DNA of 64,000 bases from Limisalsivibrio acetivorans. GTDB lineage: Bacteria; Chrysiogenota; Deferribacteres; Deferribacterales; Geovibrionaceae. The notes beneath the pieces were generated by a model, which saw nothing but the letters and a program-made list of their open reading frames with translations, was not told the DNA's origin and did not search any database. Where the stretch lies: positions 1,685,407-1,749,406 of the forward strand of contig NZ_ATWF01000001.1 in NCBI RefSeq assembly GCF_000421105.1, given 5' to 3'. Position numbers and translations under genes: made by a program. This document shows positions 61,503 to 64,000 of the stretch, piece by piece. Positions within the stretch are counted from its first letter, which is position 1. Each line of letters starts with the position of its first letter.

Positions 61503-63773
61503 TCAACCACTCTTCTCGATGGAGACCTTAAGAACTCTGCCCTTGGTGAAGAGGTCCGCCGTATCGGCGTAATCTTCAGGGAGGGATACACATCCCTTTG
61601 TCATGTTCTTATCCACTTCAGCTGCAAAAACCCGGATTACATCACCGGCCTTAACCGCAACCTCATTCCCTGACTCTATACCGGCAGCTTCGGCATCCTT
61701 ATCATTAATGATAAGCTTCGCATCGCCGTAAACCTTGGCAAGGTCATGGGACCATCTTGTGTATGAACCGCTGTGCAGCCTGAGAGCAGCGGGATAAAGA
61801 TAGAAGCTTCCCTCTCCTGCCGCAACGGTCTCTTTCTCAAATTCCCCTTTGATTGCATAGGGATACTTGACTAGTCCGCCGTTGAAGTCCACATCTTTAT
61901 AAAGGGGATTCTCCTTCCTGATCATCTCCCTTATCTCGTCCACATCCGCAGTAAGCTCTTTGCCAAGCTTTGCGGAGAGTGCGGCGATAACGTCTGAATC
62001 AGTACATACGCCTTTGTCTACTGCCTTTTGTACTTCCTGAACCCTTCCTTCAAGGTTTGTAAAGCTTCCGTTCTTCTCAGCGTAGGTGGCAACGGGAATG
62101 TATACGTTTCCTCTCTTTGCCGTTTCGCTCATGAAGGGGTCGGTAACCATAAAGAGTTCAAGGTGGCTGTACGCCCGCTCAATCTCGCTCCACCCTGTGC
62201 GCACGGCAACGTTTTCACCGAGGCAGATGAGTGCTTTTACTGATTGATTCTCAAGACCCTTTCTGAGGTTAACACCCCTCTCGGTCTCTTTTAGGCCAGG
62301 GCCAAATCCGTTTTTAGCTCCCATATCAAGAACACCCTGGGAGTTGTTCTTGCTCCTTGCGGCTACAAGCTTAAGAGAGGGATATGCCTTCTTAAGCTCT
62401 TGTGCGTAGTAAAGATCCGCAGTGTTGTAAGGGCTGTAAACAACGACGGGGTTCTCGGCTCCCTTGAGAGCTTCTGCAGCTTTGGTTTTTCCAGCAACAA
62501 GCTCGTCCATTGCTGCATAAACAGCGTCGGGGGTTCCGGTGTGCATCTCAGTAGCCACACGCTTAAGAGCGGTTTCGCTGGGATAGTACACGTAAAGACC
62601 CGCATCATTCATCCTCGCCGCCTTGCGCACTGCAAGACCAAGGATGGGGTTTGATTCGGTTACATCTATATTGAGCGTAACAACACAGTCGCTGTTCTCG
62701 ACATCCTCATAGGTAGCCTCAGGAAGCGATGTGGTAGGCTCAAGTGAGTATACGTTTGTGGTTCCGATAACCTCTCTTGCAAACTTCTGTGCAAGGAAGG
62801 CTTCTTCGTTGGTAAGTCTGGGTGAAACAAGAACGCCGATGGCATCCGAACCATACTCGCTCTTGATGGCTCCGAGCTTCTCGGAAACGGTATCGAGTGC
62901 CTGCTCAAAATCCACAGTCTCGAAATCGCCGTTCTTTCTGATCCTGCACTCTGTCTCACGCTCCATGCTGTTGATGAATTCAAATCCGAAACGACCCTTA
63001 GCGCAGAGATAACCATGGTTGGCTCCCTCTTCAGGTGCTTCGTTCATACGAAAGACTTCGTTACCTTCGTGGTCGAGCTTTATGTAGCATCCGCAGGAGC
63101 AGAGGCCGCATACAGAGTCTACCGATTCAAGGTTCCAGGGTCTGTTTTTGAAGAGATAAACCCTGTTGTTCAGCGAGCCCACTGGGCATACGCTGATACA
63201 CTGTCCGCAGAATTCGCAGTTCCAAGGCTGGTCGAAGGCGGTTCCGATCATCGTCTCCGTACCTCTGTTAACGAAGCTGATCGCCTGGATATTGACAACC
63301 TCGTCACAGATACGCACACAGCGTCCGCAGAGAACACAGCGGTCTATATCCCTTTCGATGAATGGGTTTGTGTGATCGACCTCGGTGTTGTTAGGCTCTG
63401 CATCGAAACGAACGTTTGTAAGCCCGGTCTCGTAGGTGAGATCCTGTAGTGTACATTCACCACCCTTGTCGCATACGGGGCACTCAAGGGGGTGGTTTAT
63501 GAGAAGAAGCTCCATAACGGTCTTTCTGATCTTCTGAAGCTTCTCTGTGTTTGTAAGGATTTCCATATCCGGTGCGGCGGGAGTGGTACATGCAGTCATG
63601 AGTCTGGGGTTACCCACAGCCTCGACAAGACATACCCTGCACGCTCCGAAGGGGTTCAGACGTGCATCGTGGCAAAGCACGGGGATATGCACCCCGGCCT
63701 TCTCAGCCGCCTGGAGGATGGTGGAATCCTTCGGTACTTCTACCTCTATTCCGTTTATCTTAAGATTTACCAT
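61503..63773 (-). CDS. nuoG: NADH-quinone oxidoreductase subunit G
   Basis: A subunit of about 756 residues. The N-terminal 2Fe-2S ferredoxin domain has CHDARLNPFGACRVCLVEAV. The His-Cys cluster lies near 95-110 (HPLECPVCDKGGECTLQD), and two 4Fe-4S motifs follow (CVLCGRCVRICDEV and CEFCGQCISVCPVG). The molybdopterin-oxidoreductase-like domain begins with a further cluster (VCGLCSCGCYIKLDHEG), as in NuoG proteins with the extra N7-type cluster. ATG 63773 (MVNLKING) is preferred over ATG 63779, because AGAGG lies 8 bases before it. It follows nuoF by 15 bases. Confidence 0.95.
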   Translation of the reverse strand: MVNLKINGIEVEVPKDSTILQAAEKAGVHIPVLCHDARLNPFGACRVCLVEAVGNPRLMTACTTPAAPDMEILTNTEKLQKIRKTVMELLLINHPLECPVCDKGGECTLQDLTYETGLTNVRFDAEPNNTEVDHTNPFIERDIDRCVLCGRCVRICDEVVNIQAISFVNRGTETMIGTAFDQPWNCEFCGQCISVCPVGSLNNRVYLFKNRPWNLESVDSVCGLCSCGCYIKLDHEGNEVFRMNEAPEEGANHGYLCAKGRFGFEFINSMERETECRIRKNGDFETVDFEQALDTVSEKLGAIKSEYGSDAIGVLVSPRLTNEEAFLAQKFAREVIGTTNVYSLEPTTSLPEATYEDVENSDCVVTLNIDVTESNPILGLAVRKAARMNDAGLYVYYPSETALKRVATEMHTGTPDAVYAAMDELVAGKTKAAEALKGAENPVVVYSPYNTADLYYAQELKKAYPSLKLVAARSKNNSQGVLDMGAKNGFGPGLKETERGVNLRKGLENQSVKALICLGENVAVRTGWSEIERAYSHLELFMVTDPFMSETAKRGNVYIPVATYAEKNGSFTNLEGRVQEVQKAVDKGVCTDSDVIAALSAKLGKELTADVDEIREMIRKENPLYKDVDFNGGLVKYPYAIKGEFEKETVAAGEGSFYLYPAALRLHSGSYTRWSHDLAKVYGDAKLIINDKDAEAAGIESGNEVAVKAGDVIRVFAAEVDKNMTKGCVSLPEDYADTADLFTKGRVLKVSIEKSG

Positions 63774-63788
63774 CTGCATATCCTCTCG

Positions 63789-64000
63789 TTAGTCTATTGC
63801 GTTGAACGGGCAGTTTACAATGCACTCACGGCACTTAACGCACTTGTCATGGTGTATGTATGCAAGCTGGCCCTTTTCCCATGTTATAGCATCAACGGGG
63901 CAGGCCTTCTTGCAGAGACCGCATTTCTTACATCTGTCCTCGGCCACGATGAACTTGATAAGCTCAGCACACTCCCTTGCGGGGCACTCGCTCTCATAGA
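63789..64000 (-). CDS. nuoF: NADH-quinone oxidoreductase subunit F, C-terminal end (partial)
   Basis: Only the last 70 residues are in the window. They form a bacterial 2[4Fe-4S] ferredoxin-like tail: CKKCGLCKKACPVDAITWEK and CVKCRECIVNCPFNAID, preceded by CPARECAELI. Such a tail is found on NuoF/HndC/HymB-type flavoprotein subunits of NAD(P)-linked hydrogenases and of some ferredoxin- or NADH-dependent Complex I. Position immediately upstream of nuoG supports NuoF. The FMN and NADH domains lie beyond the right edge. Confidence 0.85.
   Translation of the reverse strand, partial: YESECPARECAELIKFIVAEDRCKKCGLCKKACPVDAITWEKGQLAYIHHDKCVKCRECIVNCPFNAID

Overview
This window reads as a contiguous, gene-dense stretch of a bacterial chromosome from a Gram-negative, respiring and probably anaerobic organism. 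The evidence is a Complex I (nuo) operon whose NuoF carries an extra ferredoxin-like tail, a four-subunit 2-oxoacid:ferredoxin oxidoreductase, an outer-membrane beta-barrel protein, periplasmic metal-binding proteins, FapA/RseC-type proteins and an N-terminally fused ThiS-ThiF. Taken together this suggests Deferribacterota or a close neighbour. That placement is inference from gene content and protein style, not a database result. I see no prophage, IS element, CRISPR array or rRNA gene.

Layout. 1-3.4 kb (minus): a DUF4139 periplasmic protein, obgE, a DUF721/DciA-like protein and the start of def, overlapping or closely packed. 3.7-8.5 kb: rplU-rpmA (minus) diverge from rpmH-rnpA-yidD-yidC-jag-small membrane protein-transaldolase (plus), each side with a near-consensus sigma-70 promoter. 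8.6-13.2 kb: dnaE-thiD (minus). 13.2-18.9 kb: comEC-thiF-thiS, a lone receiver protein, then a metal cluster (SmtB/CadC-like repressor, SO_0444-type Cu/Zn permease) and an Mrp/NBP35 ATPase. 19-23.4 kb: glgA, arsC facing away from an ArsR regulator, a small secreted protein, a ComFB-like protein and gpsA. 23.4-23.75 kb: a non-coding array of palindromic repeats. 23.85-29.8 kb: ilvE (minus), then polA, a diguanylate cyclase and hisD, translationally linked. 29.8-35.5 kb: membrane protein-fapA-rseC (minus) diverging from a histidine kinase, an Rcp1-like receiver and a receiver-GGDEF protein.

35.5-42.4 kb (minus): a small hypothetical gene, pta-ackA, the four-gene ferredoxin oxidoreductase operon and an outer-membrane protein, mostly separated by strong terminators. 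42.5-46.2 kb (plus): fmt, DUF116, htpX, rsmB, all overlapping or abutting. 46.2-53.3 kb (minus): zur-znuA-znuC-znuB with a candidate Zur operator, and a sensor kinase-glnE-thiE-like operon. 53.4 kb: initiator tRNA-Met with its own consensus promoter and terminator. 53.8-64 kb (minus): a ferritin-like protein and nuoF(partial)-G-H-I-J-K-L-M-N.

Functional themes are ribosome and membrane-protein biogenesis, metal homeostasis (zinc uptake under Zur, Cu/Zn efflux under an SmtB/CadC-like repressor, arsenate reduction), acetyl-CoA/acetate and ferredoxin-linked 2-oxoacid metabolism feeding a proton-pumping Complex I, and c-di-GMP signalling (two GGDEF proteins, both with product-inhibition sites). 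The least explained structure is the repeat array at 23413-23729. It has two 124-base units of stem-loops with compensatory base changes, plus a perfect 29-base tandem duplication. Nothing here is clearly a new defence or mobile system.
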